DNA of 64,000 nt from Ruminococcus sp. (GCA_017536105.1 JAFXRZ010000006.1:1-64000), one strand, 5' to 3'; shown: positions 40,785 through 51,526, numbered from the stretch's first letter. Program-made: numbers and translations. Notes: generated from the sequence alone by a model not told the origin.

Positions 40785-42875
40785 TTGTCAGATCTAATTA
40801 TTGTAGAGTCGCCGACCAAGATAAAGACCATAAAAAGATACGTTGGCAGCAATTATAACGTTGTGGCTTCAAAGGGACACGTCCGCGACCTGCCCAAGTC
40901 CAAGCTCGGCGTTGATGTTGATAATCACTTCGAGCCCCAGTATGTAAATATCAAGGAAAAAGAAGACGTGATAAAGAGCATCAAGAAGATCGCCAAGAAA
41001 AGCGACCACGTCTATCTTGCAGGAGACCCCGACCGCGAAGGAGAGGCTATCTCCTGGCATCTTGCACAGCTGTTGGGTCTCGACCTGAACGATAAGAACA
41101 GAGTTACCTTCAACGAGCTCACCGAGACCGGTATCAAAGCCGGAATGAGCGCTCCGAGAGAGATAGACATCAACCTCGTTAATGCCCAGCAGGCAAGGCG
41201 TGTGCTTGACAGGCTCGTTGGTTATAAGATATCCAATTTCCTCTGGAAGAAGATAAGACGCGGACTCTCGGCCGGCAGAGTGCAGTCTGTTGCTGTCAAG
41301 ATGATCTGCGACAGAGAGGAAGAGATCAAAGCCTTCGTCTCGAAGGAATACTGGTCTGTAGATGTCAAACTGAGATCAAAGACCGACGATAAGGTCTTTT
41401 CCGCAAAGCTTGCCGCAGTTGACGGCGAGAAGATAGAGCTGGACGACAAGGAGTCCACGGATAAGATCCTTGCTATGCTTGACGGTGCGGAATATACCAT
41501 CGCAAACGTCAAGAAGAGCATCCACAAGAAATCTCCTGCTCCGCCCTTTACAACCTCGACCCTCCAGCAGGAGGCTTCGAGAAGGCTTTCGTTCCAGGGC
41601 AGAAGAACAATGAAAACTGCCCAGGAGCTCTATGAAGGTCTTGAGATAAAAGGCTTCGGACAGACAGGTCTCATAACCTATATGCGTACCGACAGCCTCC
41701 GTGTATCCGACGAGGCAAGGACAGCCGCCTACGAGCTTATCAAGGATAAATACGGCGATAAGTACGTCCCCGATACCCCGAGAAAATTCAAAGTTAAAAG
41801 CAATGCTCAGGATGCTCACGAAGCTATCAGACCCACTCATCCCGAGCTTACCCCCGATACAGTCAAGGAAAGCGGCGTCACCAGCGACCAGTACAAGCTC
41901 TATAAGCTCATCTGGGAGCGCTTTATAGCAAGCCAGATGTCCAACTGCCTTATGGATACCGTGTCGGTGGATATAAACGCAAACAATTGTACATTCAAGG
42001 CTTCGGGCTATTCTGTTAAGTTCGACGGCTTTACAGCTCTTTACGAAGAAACTAAGGACGACGAGGAAGAGAGCGGTAACGTTCTTCCGTCTCTCCGCAA
42101 GGGAGATGTTGTTGACCTCGTGTCTTTGGGAGGCAACCAGCATTTCACTCAGCCTCCTGCAAGATATACCGAAGCATCCCTTGTCAAGGCCTTTGAGGAA
42201 ACAGGCATAGGCCGTCCTTCGACTTATGTTCCGACCATAACGAACATCCTCTCGAAGAATTACATTGAGAGAGACGGCAAGCAGCTCAAGCCCACACCCC
42301 TCGGAGAAGTCACAAACGAGTTCATGAAGGATCACTTCGATATGATCGTTGACATCGACTTCACCGCAAAGATGGAAAACCGCCTCGACCAGGTGGAGTG
42401 CGGCTCCAAGAGCTGGACAAAGACCCTCGACGACTTCTACAAGGATTTCGCTGGAGAGCTTGAACAGGCCGAAAAGGATATGGACGGCAAGCGCATCCAG
42501 GTGCCCAGCGAGACCACAGACGAGGTCTGCGAGTTATGCGGCAAGCCTATGGTCATAAAGATAGGCAAGTTCGGAAAATTCATGGCCTGCTCCGGATTCC
42601 CGGATTGCAGGAACACCAGAAAGATAATCCAGGAAACAGGCGGAGCCTGTCCCTACTGCGGAAAGAGAGTCCTGCTCAAAAAGTCCAAGCGCGGCAAGAA
42701 ATACTACGGCTGCGAGGACAACCCCGAGTGCTCGTTTATGACATGGGATGTCCCCACCGAGGAAAAATGTCCCCAGTGCGGTTCGACCCTTTTCAGAAAG
42801 GGCGGAAAGAACGGCTCTCTTATCTGCCATAAAGAAAACTGCGGCTTTGAAAAAAGCCTGAACAATGGCGGTTAA
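40785..42875 (+). CDS. topA: DNA topoisomerase I (type IA)
   Basis: The 696-residue enzyme is full length: N-terminal Toprim domain (LIIVESPTKIKTIKRYVG, AGDPDREGEAISWHL), the active-site Tyr in GLITYMRTDSLR, and three C-terminal zinc ribbons (CELC...CSGFPDC, CPYC...CEDNPEC, CPQC...CHKENC). It relaxes negative supercoils. The start codon is TTG at 40785 with GGAGAAA upstream. The trmFO start overlaps its end by 11 bp, the normal Firmicutes dprA-topA-trmFO order. Confidence 0.96.
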   Translation: MSDLIIVESPTKIKTIKRYVGSNYNVVASKGHVRDLPKSKLGVDVDNHFEPQYVNIKEKEDVIKSIKKIAKKSDHVYLAGDPDREGEAISWHLAQLLGLDLNDKNRVTFNELTETGIKAGMSAPREIDINLVNAQQARRVLDRLVGYKISNFLWKKIRRGLSAGRVQSVAVKMICDREEEIKAFVSKEYWSVDVKLRSKTDDKVFSAKLAAVDGEKIELDDKESTDKILAMLDGAEYTIANVKKSIHKKSPAPPFTTSTLQQEASRRLSFQGRRTMKTAQELYEGLEIKGFGQTGLITYMRTDSLRVSDEARTAAYELIKDKYGDKYVPDTPRKFKVKSNAQDAHEAIRPTHPELTPDTVKESGVTSDQYKLYKLIWERFIASQMSNCLMDTVSVDINANNCTFKASGYSVKFDGFTALYEETKDDEEESGNVLPSLRKGDVVDLVSLGGNQHFTQPPARYTEASLVKAFEETGIGRPSTYVPTITNILSKNYIERDGKQLKPTPLGEVTNEFMKDHFDMIVDIDFTAKMENRLDQVECGSKSWTKTLDDFYKDFAGELEQAEKDMDGKRIQVPSETTDEVCELCGKPMVIKIGKFGKFMACSGFPDCRNTRKIIQETGGACPYCGKRVLLKKSKRGKKYYGCEDNPECSFMTWDVPTEEKCPQCGSTLFRKGGKNGSLICHKENCGFEKSLNNGG

Positions 42876-44187
42876 GGTCGTCGGTGCAGGACTTGCCGGC
42901 TGTGAAGCAGCCTGGCAGCTGGCACTGAGAGGCATAAAGACCGAGCTTTATGAGATGAAGCCGAAGAAGTATTCTCCGGCTCACAAATACCCGGGCTTTG
43001 CTGAGCTCGTTTGCTCGAATTCCCTGAAAGCAGAACGCCTTGCCTCTGCGGCAGGTATGCTCAAAGAGGAAATGAGAAGGCTCGGCTCGCTTACGATGAA
43101 ATGCGCAGATATGTCAAGAGTTTCCGCAGGCGGTGCTCTTGCCGTTGACCGCACGAAGTTTTCTGATCTTGTGACGGAGCATATCAGATCAAACGATAAT
43201 ATCACCGTCATCGAGGAGGAAGTCACCGAGATACCCGAGGGCAGCGTGATAATCGCAACGGGGCCTCTGACCTCCGATGCTCTTGCAAAAAGCATTTCCG
43301 AGATTTGCGGCGAGTATCTCTATTTCCACGATGCCGCAGCTCCAATAGTCTCTTTCGAGAGCATAGATATGAGCAAAGCCTTCTTTGCCGCAAGATACGG
43401 CAGGGGAGATGCAGATTATATCAACTGCCCCATGGACAAGGACGAGTATCAGGCCTTCCATGCAGCACTTGTGAGCGCCGAGAGCGCAGAGCTCAAAAGC
43501 TTCGAGAAAGAGCATTTCGGAAAAGACGGCTTCAAGGTCTATGAAGGCTGTATGCCCGTTGAAGTCCTTGCCAAGAGAGGGGAAGATACCCTCCGCTTCG
43601 GACCGCTGAAACCCGTTGGGCTTACCGACCCGAGAACCGACAGAAGACCCTATGCAGTGGTACAGCTCAGAGCCGAGAATGCTCAGGGCACCATGTATAA
43701 CCTTGTGGGCTTTCAGACGAACCTGAAATTCCCCGAGCAGAAGAGAGTCTTCTCAATGATACCCGGGCTGGAAAATGCCGAGTTTTTCAGATACGGCGTG
43801 ATGCACAGGAATACCTTCATCGACTCCCCGAGGCTGCTGAACGAGCAGTTCAATATGCGCACAAGACCCCAGCTCTTCTTCGCAGGTCAGATAACCGGCG
43901 TCGAGGGATATATCGAGTCAGCGGCAAGCGGCATCTTTGCCGGGCTGAATATGGCGAGAATGATCGAGGGCAAGTCCCTTGTCTCGCTGCCGAAGGAGAC
44001 CATGCTGGGAGCACTCACGAAATACATCAGCGACCCGGGAGTCATGGTTTTCCAGCCTATGGGCTGCAATATGGGTATCCTGCCGGAGCTTCCCGAAAGG
44101 ATAAGAAATAAGCAGGAGAAATATCAGGCGCTTGCCGACAGAGGTCTCAAAGCCCTCGACGAGCTGCTTGATGAGATAAAAGACTAA
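42865..44187 (+). CDS. trmFO: folate-dependent tRNA (uracil-54-C5)-methyltransferase
   Basis: The 440-residue flavoprotein has the GxGxxG FAD motif at the start (VVGAGLAGCEAAWQL), KYPGFAELVCSNSLKAE, GGALAVDRTKFSD and the C-terminal FAGQITGVEGYIESAASGIFAGLN. TrmFO uses methylene-tetrahydrofolate, not SAM, to make ribothymidine 54 in tRNA. It overlaps topA by 11 bp. The one-carbon source links it functionally to glyA. Confidence 0.96.
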   Translation: MAVKVVGAGLAGCEAAWQLALRGIKTELYEMKPKKYSPAHKYPGFAELVCSNSLKAERLASAAGMLKEEMRRLGSLTMKCADMSRVSAGGALAVDRTKFSDLVTEHIRSNDNITVIEEEVTEIPEGSVIIATGPLTSDALAKSISEICGEYLYFHDAAAPIVSFESIDMSKAFFAARYGRGDADYINCPMDKDEYQAFHAALVSAESAELKSFEKEHFGKDGFKVYEGCMPVEVLAKRGEDTLRFGPLKPVGLTDPRTDRRPYAVVQLRAENAQGTMYNLVGFQTNLKFPEQKRVFSMIPGLENAEFFRYGVMHRNTFIDSPRLLNEQFNMRTRPQLFFAGQITGVEGYIESAASGIFAGLNMARMIEGKSLVSLPKETMLGALTKYISDPGVMVFQPMGCNMGILPELPERIRNKQEKYQALADRGLKALDELLDEIKD

Positions 44188-44251
44188 ACACGGCATTTGT
44201 ACCCTCAGGCTTTTTTAAAGCTTTCGAGGGAACTAAAAAGGAGAAATAGAT

Positions 44252-45268
44252 ATGAATATCGTTATGGACGCTTTCGGCGGTGACAACGCACCGCTTGAAG
44301 TCATCAAAGGCGCTATAGATGCGCATAATGATTTTAAAGTCGATATAACCCTTGTGGGAGACGAGGAGAAGATCAAAACCTGTGCTAAAGATAACGGCCT
44401 TGATATAAGCGGCCTTAAGCTCAGACAGGCTGATGATGTCATAGATATCTGCGACGACCCCAAGTCCCTTATGAAGAGCAAGAAGAATTCCTCTATGGCT
44501 GTCGGTATGAGAATGCTGGCTGACGGCGAGGGCGATGCCTTTGTTTCGGCAGGCTCGACAGGAGCTCTGCTTGTGGGCGGAACTTTCATCGTCAAGAGGA
44601 TCAAGGGCTTGAAGCGTCCTGCTCTTGCAACACTCCTTCCCACCACCGACAAGCCCTGTATGCTCCTTGACAGCGGCGCAAATGCCGAATGCCGTCCCGA
44701 TATCCTTGTTCAGTTCGGACTCATGGGTTCGATCTATATGAACAAAGTTATGAAGATGGAGAACCCGAAAGTTGCACTCGCAAATATCGGCGCAGAGGCA
44801 AGCAAGGGCAGACCTATCGAGCTAGAGACCTATCCGCTGATGCAGCAGGCACCTTTCAACTTCACAGGCAATATCGAAGCAAGGCATATCCCCTTTGACG
44901 AAGCAGACGTTGTTGTAGCAGACGGCTTCTGCGGAAACCTCATCCTCAAGACCTACGAGGGAATGGGCAAGTTCTTCGCCAAGTCCATAAAGGATATGTT
45001 CTATAAAAACGCAAAGACAAAGATCGCAGCCGCTATGATGATGGGCGATCTCAAAGCCTTCAAGAAGTCTCTTGACTATTCCGAATACGGCGGAGCTCCG
45101 CTTCTCGGAACAAGAAAGGCAGTTATCAAGGCTCACGGCTCCTCAAATGCCCGTGCCTTCTATAACGCAGTAAGACAGGCAAAGGAGTTCATAGCCTCCA
45201 ATGCGATAAATGAGATATCAGAGGTGCTCACAAAGATGAAGAGCGCCGATAACGAAGCCGACGACTGA
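44252..45268 (+). CDS. plsX: phosphate acyltransferase PlsX
   Basis: The 338-residue protein matches PlsX: MNIVMDAFGGDNAP at the start, SSMAVGMRMLADGEGDAFVSAGSTGALL, LDSGANAECRPDILVQFGLMG and ADGFCGNLILKTYEGM. It makes acyl-phosphate from acyl-ACP for phosphatidic acid synthesis. In most Firmicutes acpP lies between plsX and rnc; here rnc follows directly after 23 bp. No fapR operator or fab genes are seen nearby. Confidence 0.95.
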   Translation: MNIVMDAFGGDNAPLEVIKGAIDAHNDFKVDITLVGDEEKIKTCAKDNGLDISGLKLRQADDVIDICDDPKSLMKSKKNSSMAVGMRMLADGEGDAFVSAGSTGALLVGGTFIVKRIKGLKRPALATLLPTTDKPCMLLDSGANAECRPDILVQFGLMGSIYMNKVMKMENPKVALANIGAEASKGRPIELETYPLMQQAPFNFTGNIEARHIPFDEADVVVADGFCGNLILKTYEGMGKFFAKSIKDMFYKNAKTKIAAAMMMGDLKAFKKSLDYSEYGGAPLLGTRKAVIKAHGSSNARAFYNAVRQAKEFIASNAINEISEVLTKMKSADNEADD

Positions 45269-45291
45269 TCTTATCGAAAGGAAGTGCCGCA

Positions 45292-45987
45292 ATGGATCAG
45301 AACGAGAGCCTGGCGCTTTTGCAGGAAAAGATAAAGTATAAATTCAAAAACGAGCAGCTGCTTTTTGAAGCTCTCTCCCATTCCTCTTATGCCAACGAGA
45401 ACAAGAACCGCGCAAGCAACGAACGCCTTGAATTTCTCGGCGATTCCGTGCTTTCGGTCGTAGTCTCCGATTATATCTTCAAGCACTTCAAGCACATCCC
45501 CGAGGGTGATCTTACCAAGCTCCGTGCTTCTCTTGTCTGCGAGAGCTCCCTTTTCGAGTTTGCAAAGACTATCGGCCTCGGCGAGCATATCTTCCTCGGA
45601 AAAGGCGAAGCCATGAACGGCGGACGCGAAAGACCGTCCATCGTCTCCGATGCCTTTGAAGCTGTTATCGCTGCCGTTTATCTCGACGGCGGGATGGATG
45701 CGGTAAGGCCCTATATCCTCTCGTTCATTCCCGAGGACATCACCCCCAAGGGCTCAGATGCCTTCCACGACTATAAGACCATACTCCAGGAAGTTATCCA
45801 GCGCAACCCCGAGGAAAGGATATTCTATAACCTCAAAGAGGAATCCGGCCCCGACCACGACAAGCATTTCACCGTACAGGTGATGCTCAATCAGAACATG
45901 ATAGCTGAGGGCACAGGACGTTCCAAAAAAGCCGCCGAGCAGGAGGCTGCCAGAAAAGCCCTTGACCTCATGGGTATCAGACCGTGA
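45292..45987 (+). CDS. rnc: ribonuclease III
   Basis: The 231-residue protein has the RNase III signature NERLEFLGDSVLSVVVSDYIF (about residues 43-62), the second metal-binding cluster DAFEAVIAAVYLDGG, and a C-terminal double-stranded RNA-binding domain (about 155-228, ending GTGRSKKAAEQEAARKAL). It processes rRNA and double-stranded RNA. It overlaps the next gene by 4 bp (GTGA), and smc follows, the rnc-smc-ftsY order common in Firmicutes. Confidence 0.96.
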   Translation: MDQNESLALLQEKIKYKFKNEQLLFEALSHSSYANENKNRASNERLEFLGDSVLSVVVSDYIFKHFKHIPEGDLTKLRASLVCESSLFEFAKTIGLGEHIFLGKGEAMNGGRERPSIVSDAFEAVIAAVYLDGGMDAVRPYILSFIPEDITPKGSDAFHDYKTILQEVIQRNPEERIFYNLKEESGPDHDKHFTVQVMLNQNMIAEGTGRSKKAAEQEAARKALDLMGIRP

Positions 45988-47009
45988 GCTCCCACAGCAA
46001 TATCTCGATCTTCGTGCCTCACGCAGGCTGTCCCTTTAAATGCTCCTTCTGCGATCAGAACGCGATCTCCGGCGAAACGGAGCTTCCTCACGCCGAGGAT
46101 GTAAGGCGGGTGTGCGAACAGGCAAAGCGGGAGATTGCTTCTCCCGAGAATACCGAGATCGCCTTTTTCGGCGGCAGCTTTACAGCTATCGACCGAGGCT
46201 ATATGACAGAGCTTCTTGATGCAGCTGCAGAGTATGTCGGAGAGGGAGGTTTCAAAGGCATAAGGCTCTCCACAAGACCCGATTTCATCGACGGCGAAGT
46301 CCTTGATCTGCTGAAAAGCAGGGGAGTCACCGCCATTGAATTGGGTGCTCAGTCCCTTGATGACGGCGTTTTAAATGCCAATGCACGAGGTCATTGTTCC
46401 GAGGATATAATCAGGTCAAGCCGCCTCATAAAGCAGCACGGCTTTGAGCTCGGCCTTCAGATAATGTCCGGGCTGTATAAAAGCACGCCTGAGATCGAAC
46501 GCCGAAACCTGCGGCAAGTCCTTGAGATCGCTCCCGATACCGTCAGGATATATCCCGTAGTTATCATCAAAGGCACAGCCCTTGCAAGGCTCTACGAGCA
46601 GGGAAGTTTTGTCCCGATGCCCTTTGACGACATCGTTGATATCTGCTCCGAGATGCTCGAAGCCTTCGATATGGCAGGGATCAAAGTCATAAAATGCGGT
46701 CTCCACGCCAGCGAGATAGTGGAGCGTGATATGCTGGGAGGATTTTATCACCCGGCATTCAGAGAGCTCTGCGAAGGCAGGATATACCGCAGAAAGCTCG
46801 AAAGCCTCTTGAACGGGACCGGCTTGAAAGCAGAGCAGAAATATGATATCACCGTTTCAGCGGCTCCTTCTTATATCAGCCGCGTGTACGGACACAAAAA
46901 AGAAAATTCGCTGTATTTCCGGGATAGGGGCATAAAGCTCCGTGTCCTCGGAGATGCAGATATACCAAAATATGAAATAAAGATCAAGGAGGTGAAGCTG
47001 TGTACCTGA
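45984..47009 (+). CDS. radical SAM protein, Elp3-like fold
   Basis: The 341-residue protein has C-x3-C-x2-C in HAGCPFKCSFCDQ (near residue 15), and EIAFFGGSFTAIDRGYM, IRLSTRPDFID and TAIELGAQSLDDGVL, which match the Elp3/MiaB-like group of oxygen-independent radical SAM enzymes found next to smc in many Clostridia. There is no acetyltransferase domain, so it is not a full Elp3. Substrate unknown; RNA modification is possible. Start GTG overlaps the rnc stop. Confidence 0.8.
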   Translation: MSSHSNISIFVPHAGCPFKCSFCDQNAISGETELPHAEDVRRVCEQAKREIASPENTEIAFFGGSFTAIDRGYMTELLDAAAEYVGEGGFKGIRLSTRPDFIDGEVLDLLKSRGVTAIELGAQSLDDGVLNANARGHCSEDIIRSSRLIKQHGFELGLQIMSGLYKSTPEIERRNLRQVLEIAPDTVRIYPVVIIKGTALARLYEQGSFVPMPFDDIVDICSEMLEAFDMAGIKVIKCGLHASEIVERDMLGGFYHPAFRELCEGRIYRRKLESLLNGTGLKAEQKYDITVSAAPSYISRVYGHKKENSLYFRDRGIKLRVLGDADIPKYEIKIKEVKLCT

Positions 47010-50000
47010 GATCGCTTGAAATGCAGGGGTTCAAATCCTTCCCGGATAAAATAAAGCTGGAGTTCAACAAGGGAATATCCGCAGTAGTCGGACCCAACGG
47101 CTCCGGAAAATCGAATATCGGCGATGCTATGCGCTGGGTAATGGGCGAGCAGTCCTCAAAAACTCTCCGCGGCGGCAAGATGGAAGATGTAATTTTCAAC
47201 GGGACAAAGAACCGTCCTGCGGCAGGCTTTGCACAGGTCACACTCACCATAGACAACGGCGACAGAGCCCTCAATTATGAGAACGATATCGTCTATGTTT
47301 CCCGTAAGCTCTACCGCAACGGAGACAGCGAATATCTCATAAACGGAAACCAGTCGAGGCTCAAGGACGTCGTCGAGCTCTTTATGGATACCGGCCTCGG
47401 CAGAGACGGCTACTCCATAATCGGGCAGGGCAGGATAGCCGACATAGTCAGCAGCAAATCCACGGAAAGACGTGAGATATTTGAAGAAGCTGCCGGCATA
47501 TCCAAGTTCAGATACAAAAAAGAAGAAGCCGAGCGTAAGCTCAGAGCTGCCGAGGACAACATCGCAAGACTTACCGACATTCTCGCCGAGATCGAGGACA
47601 GGATAGGTCCTTTGCAGCGCCAGTGCGAAAAGGCAAAGAAATTCAAAGTCCTCTACGACCGCAAGACAGAGCTTGAAATAGCTGTCTGGGTATCGCAGAT
47701 CCATACCCTCGGTGCAGCTATCGACGAGTACAAGGAAAAATACGCTCTCCTCGACAAGCAGTACAGAGATGTTTCCGACGAGGTGGAGACTCTGGAAAAC
47801 AAAGTCCAGGAGGCAAGGGAGCAGGGCGCAGAGAAGTCCGCTTTCATCGACAGTCTCCGTGACGAGATACATTCCATAGAGCTTGAAAGCTCTCAGGCAG
47901 GATCCAATATCGCCGTAAAGAAAAACGACATCAGCCACCTGAACGAGGCTATCGAAAAGCTGGGCGAACAGATCTCCCAGTCCGACAACACCAAGTATTT
48001 CTACGAGGCTGAGCTCAAAGAAAAGCAGGAGCTTCTCCAAAGCCTCAACGATAAAGGCGCAGCTCTCGAAAAAGAGATCGCCGAATGCGAGAAAGAGCTG
48101 TCGGAGCTCAGTGAAAAGTCCGATTCCTTCGATAAGAGCTATAACGAGACAGTTGCAGCTCTCAATTCGCTGTATATAAAGAAATCCGAGCTTGCCTATA
48201 AGCTCGAAAGCTCGAAGAACACTGCCTCGGAGATCGAGGAAAGCATCTCGGCTCTGCTGGACGACAGAAAATATCATGAGGAACGCAGCAGGCTCTCCGA
48301 GAACGAGCTGAAAAAACTTGAAGAGCAGAACTCGGCAAACGAGAAGAAGCTCGAGGAGATAAACAACCGCATAAACGGCATCAAGCTGCTTTCGGACAAC
48401 AAGAACAAAAAGCTCCGGAAAGCCGAAGATGATCTTTCTGAAAGCACCGCTGCTTTGCAGAAAGTCACTCAGCGGCTTGCGGTTATCAGCGACCTCGAAA
48501 AGTCAATGGAGGGTTTTGCAAGCAGCGTAAAGACCGTGCTCAAAGCAAGCTCTCAGGGCAGGATAAGCGGCATCTGCGGAACTGTGGCACAACTGCTCAA
48601 AGCCTCCGACGAATATGCCCTTGCAGTAGAAACAGCCCTCGGCGCGGCATTGCAGAACATCGTCGTCGAAAACGAGGATTCCGCAAAGCGTTCCATCAAC
48701 CTGCTAAAAGAAATGCGTGCAGGCCGTGCAACTTTCCTTCCGCTGACATCTATCAAGGGACGTACTCTTTCCGAAGTCCCCGAGGACGAGGAAGGCTTCA
48801 TAGCCGTTGCATCGGAGCTTGTAAAATACGACAAGAAATACGAAAACATAGTTTCCGATCTTCTCGGAAGGATCTGCATAGCCGAGGATATAGACTCTGC
48901 TGCAAGGATAGCCAAGAAGCACAACTATAAATTCAAGATCGTCACCCTTGACGGGCAGGTGGTAAATGCCGGCGGTTCCTTCACGGGAGGAAGTGCCTCA
49001 AAGGGCACGGGCCTTCTCTCGAGAAAGAACGAGATCGACCGCCTTACCTCCGAGCAGGAGGAGCTCAAAGAGAAAAACTCCAAGCTCCGTTCCAACAAGG
49101 AAATGCTATCGCAGGAGTGCGCAAAGCTCACCGCCGATATGGACGGCGCAAGAGAATTGCTCTCCGAAGCAAACAGTGAAAAGATCAGGCTCGGCATGGA
49201 GATCAAGCGTGTCCGGGAGTTTGCTGAGCAGTATTCCGAGCAGCTTGAAAAGACCTGCGCAGAGCTCGAACGCCAGACCATAAGGCTCTCCCTCGAGCAG
49301 AAGGAGTACGACGAGATCGCCGACAGGCTTCTTGTATCCGAGAAGGATATAGCTCAGGCAGAGGAGCTTGTAAAGACCTCTCAGGACGAGCAGAACTCTC
49401 TGCGTTCCGAACGCGAACGCTCGGGAAATGCTCTCACCGAGATACAGCTCAGAAGGATAGAACTCTTAAAAGACGTTGAAGCCTGCGAGCTTGCCATAAA
49501 GCAGGCTAAGGACAACATAGAAGGCAGCAGCTCCGACAAGCAGCAGCTTGCCGACGAGATCGAAGCCGATAAGGCGGAGATTGAAAAGATACTTAAAGAG
49601 ATCAAGGAGATCGAGGCCTCTGTTTCGACTTCCTATATGAAGATCGACAGCATCAAAAAGCAGATAAACATTGCGCAGGGAGAGCATCTCAAGCTCGACA
49701 ACCGCGCAGAAAAACTGCGCCAGGAGCAGCGGATAAAGACCGATGAACGCGAACGCCTCTCCAACGAAGCCAACCGTATCGAGGAAAAATCCGTATCTGC
49801 TTCAAACGACTACGACAGGATCGTCGGAAAGCTCTGGGACGACTACGAGCTTACCGTCACCGAAGCCGAGAACCGGGCTGTAGAGCTTGAAGATCAGGCA
49901 GCAGCAGCCAAGGAGCTTGCGGAGCTGAGGTCGAAGATATCCTCCCTCGGAAACGTCAACCTCGAGGCTATCGAAGAGTATGCCAATGTATCCGAAAGAT

Positions 50001-50572
50001 ACAGGTTCATGAACGAGCAGCTGGGAGACGTAACAAAGTCAAAGGCAGAGCTGGAGGAACTTATCGGCAGCCTGACCTCAACAATGGAAGAAATGTTTGT
50101 TGACAGCTTCGAGAAGATCAACAAGAATTTCAAGCAGACCTTTGCCGAGCTCTTCGGCGGCGGAACAGGAGAGCTCCTGCTCACCGACCCGGATAACGTC
50201 CTCGACTGCGGAATAGACATCAAGGTGGAGCCGCAGGGCAAGATCATCAAAAATCTTCTCTCTCTGTCCGGCGGAGAACAGGCATTTGTGGCTATCTGCA
50301 TCTACTTCTCGATACTGAAGATCAGACCTTCACCCTTCTGTCTGCTGGACGAGATCGAGGCAGCTCTCGACGACTCCAATGTTGAGCGTTATGCAAAGTA
50401 TCTGCACCGATTCACCGACACGACACAGTTCATCGCAATAACTCACAGACGCGGCACAATGGAAGAAGCCGATGTGCTCTACGGAGTTACGATGCAGGAA
50501 AAGGGAATATCCAAGCTTCTTAAAATGGATCCCGGTGATGCCATCAATATGAAGCTTGACGAAAACGAATAA
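47000..50572 (+). CDS. smc: chromosome partition protein SMC
   Basis: The 1190-residue protein is full length. Head: Walker A GPNGSGKSNIGDAMRWVMG near residue 32; the Q-loop and YSIIGQGRIADIVSSK region; C-terminal signature LSGGEQAFVAICIYFSIL and Walker B FCLLDEIEAALDD. Long coiled coils flank a hinge (about 505-665, GISGICGTVAQLLKASDEY... and GGSFTGGSASKGTG). SMC with ScpAB condenses and segregates chromosomes. Start is GTG at 47000 with AAGGAGG 6 bases upstream. Confidence 0.97.
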   Translation: MYLRSLEMQGFKSFPDKIKLEFNKGISAVVGPNGSGKSNIGDAMRWVMGEQSSKTLRGGKMEDVIFNGTKNRPAAGFAQVTLTIDNGDRALNYENDIVYVSRKLYRNGDSEYLINGNQSRLKDVVELFMDTGLGRDGYSIIGQGRIADIVSSKSTERREIFEEAAGISKFRYKKEEAERKLRAAEDNIARLTDILAEIEDRIGPLQRQCEKAKKFKVLYDRKTELEIAVWVSQIHTLGAAIDEYKEKYALLDKQYRDVSDEVETLENKVQEAREQGAEKSAFIDSLRDEIHSIELESSQAGSNIAVKKNDISHLNEAIEKLGEQISQSDNTKYFYEAELKEKQELLQSLNDKGAALEKEIAECEKELSELSEKSDSFDKSYNETVAALNSLYIKKSELAYKLESSKNTASEIEESISALLDDRKYHEERSRLSENELKKLEEQNSANEKKLEEINNRINGIKLLSDNKNKKLRKAEDDLSESTAALQKVTQRLAVISDLEKSMEGFASSVKTVLKASSQGRISGICGTVAQLLKASDEYALAVETALGAALQNIVVENEDSAKRSINLLKEMRAGRATFLPLTSIKGRTLSEVPEDEEGFIAVASELVKYDKKYENIVSDLLGRICIAEDIDSAARIAKKHNYKFKIVTLDGQVVNAGGSFTGGSASKGTGLLSRKNEIDRLTSEQEELKEKNSKLRSNKEMLSQECAKLTADMDGARELLSEANSEKIRLGMEIKRVREFAEQYSEQLEKTCAELERQTIRLSLEQKEYDEIADRLLVSEKDIAQAEELVKTSQDEQNSLRSERERSGNALTEIQLRRIELLKDVEACELAIKQAKDNIEGSSSDKQQLADEIEADKAEIEKILKEIKEIEASVSTSYMKIDSIKKQINIAQGEHLKLDNRAEKLRQEQRIKTDERERLSNEANRIEEKSVSASNDYDRIVGKLWDDYELTVTEAENRAVELEDQAAAAKELAELRSKISSLGNVNLEAIEEYANVSERYRFMNEQLGDVTKSKAELEELIGSLTSTMEEMFVDSFEKINKNFKQTFAELFGGGTGELLLTDPDNVLDCGIDIKVEPQGKIIKNLLSLSGGEQAFVAICIYFSILKIRPSPFCLLDEIEAALDDSNVERYAKYLHRFTDTTQFIAITHRRGTMEEADVLYGVTMQEKGISKLLKMDPGDAINMKLDENE

Positions 50573-50597
50573 ACTCACCTAAAGGGGGCAGCTTGAA

Positions 50598-51503
50598 ATG
50601 GGATTTTTTGAAAAGCTGAAAGCCGGACTGAAAAAAACTAAAGATTCGATGATGGGCAAGATCGAAAGACTGCTCAATTCATTCACCAAAATAGACGAAG
50701 ATCTTTTTGAAGAGCTTGAGGAAACGCTTATAACCTCTGATATCGGCGTTACCACCTCGGAAAAGATCTGCGAGGAGCTCAGAAAACAGGTCAAGGCCAA
50801 CGGAATAACAGACCCTCTTGACGTAAAGGATCTTCTCAAGCAGATCATCGCTGATATGCTGGGCGAGGAAGTTCCTCTCGATCTTTCCACAACGCCTTCG
50901 GTGATCCTTGTTATCGGAGTCAACGGCGTAGGAAAGACCACGACCATAGGCAAGCTTGCCTATCAGCTGCATAACGAGGGTAAGAAAGTCATCGTAGCCG
51001 CTGCCGATACCTTCCGTGCAGCTGCCATAGATCAGCTGGAGGTCTGGACAGAAAGAGCCGGAGTAGATATAATAAAACATAACGAGGGCAGCGATCCCGC
51101 ATCGGTAGTTTTTGATGCACTCACCGCAGCAAAGGCAAGAGGCACCGATGTGGTCATCTGCGATACAGCCGGACGTCTGCACAACAAGAAAAATCTTATG
51201 GCGGAGCTCAGCAAGATATCTCGCATCGTTCATCAGCAGGCAGAGGGCTGCGCTCTTGAAGTCCTGCTGGCACTTGACGCAACAACAGGACAGAATGCCG
51301 TGAACCAGGCAAGACAGTTCAACGAAGCCGCCGATATCACCGGCATAATTCTGACAAAGCTCGACGGCACCGCTAAGGGAGGAATCATCATAAGCATAAC
51401 CGAGGAGCTTGGAGTTCCCGTTAAGCTTGTGACCGTCGGAGAAAAGATAGACGATATACAGCCGTTCAATACAAAGGATTTTGTTGAAGCACTGTTTGAG
51501 TGA
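50598..51503 (+). CDS. ftsY: signal recognition particle receptor FtsY
   Basis: The 301-residue GTPase has the N domain (about 1-90) and G domain: [15 protein letters not shown] (G1), [41 protein letters not shown] and the C-terminal [20 protein letters not shown]. It lacks the long acidic A domain of E. coli FtsY, as is normal in Gram-positives. It docks SRP-ribosome complexes at the membrane. It is 25 bp after smc. Confidence 0.97.
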   Translation: MGFFEKLKAGLKKTKDSMMGKIERLLNSFTKIDEDLFEELEETLITSDIGVTTSEKICEELRKQVKANGITDPLDVKDLLKQIIADMLGEEVPLDLSTTPSVILVIGVNGVGKTTTIGKLAYQLHNEGKKVIVAAADTFRAAAIDQLEVWTERAGVDIIKHNEGSDPASVVFDALTAAKARGTDVVICDTAGRLHNKKNLMAELSKISRIVHQQAEGCALEVLLALDATTGQNAVNQARQFNEAADITGIILTKLDGTAKGGIIISITEELGVPVKLVTVGEKIDDIQPFNTKDFVEALFE

Positions 51504-51526
51504 TCATTCCGGGAGTGGGGGAAATT

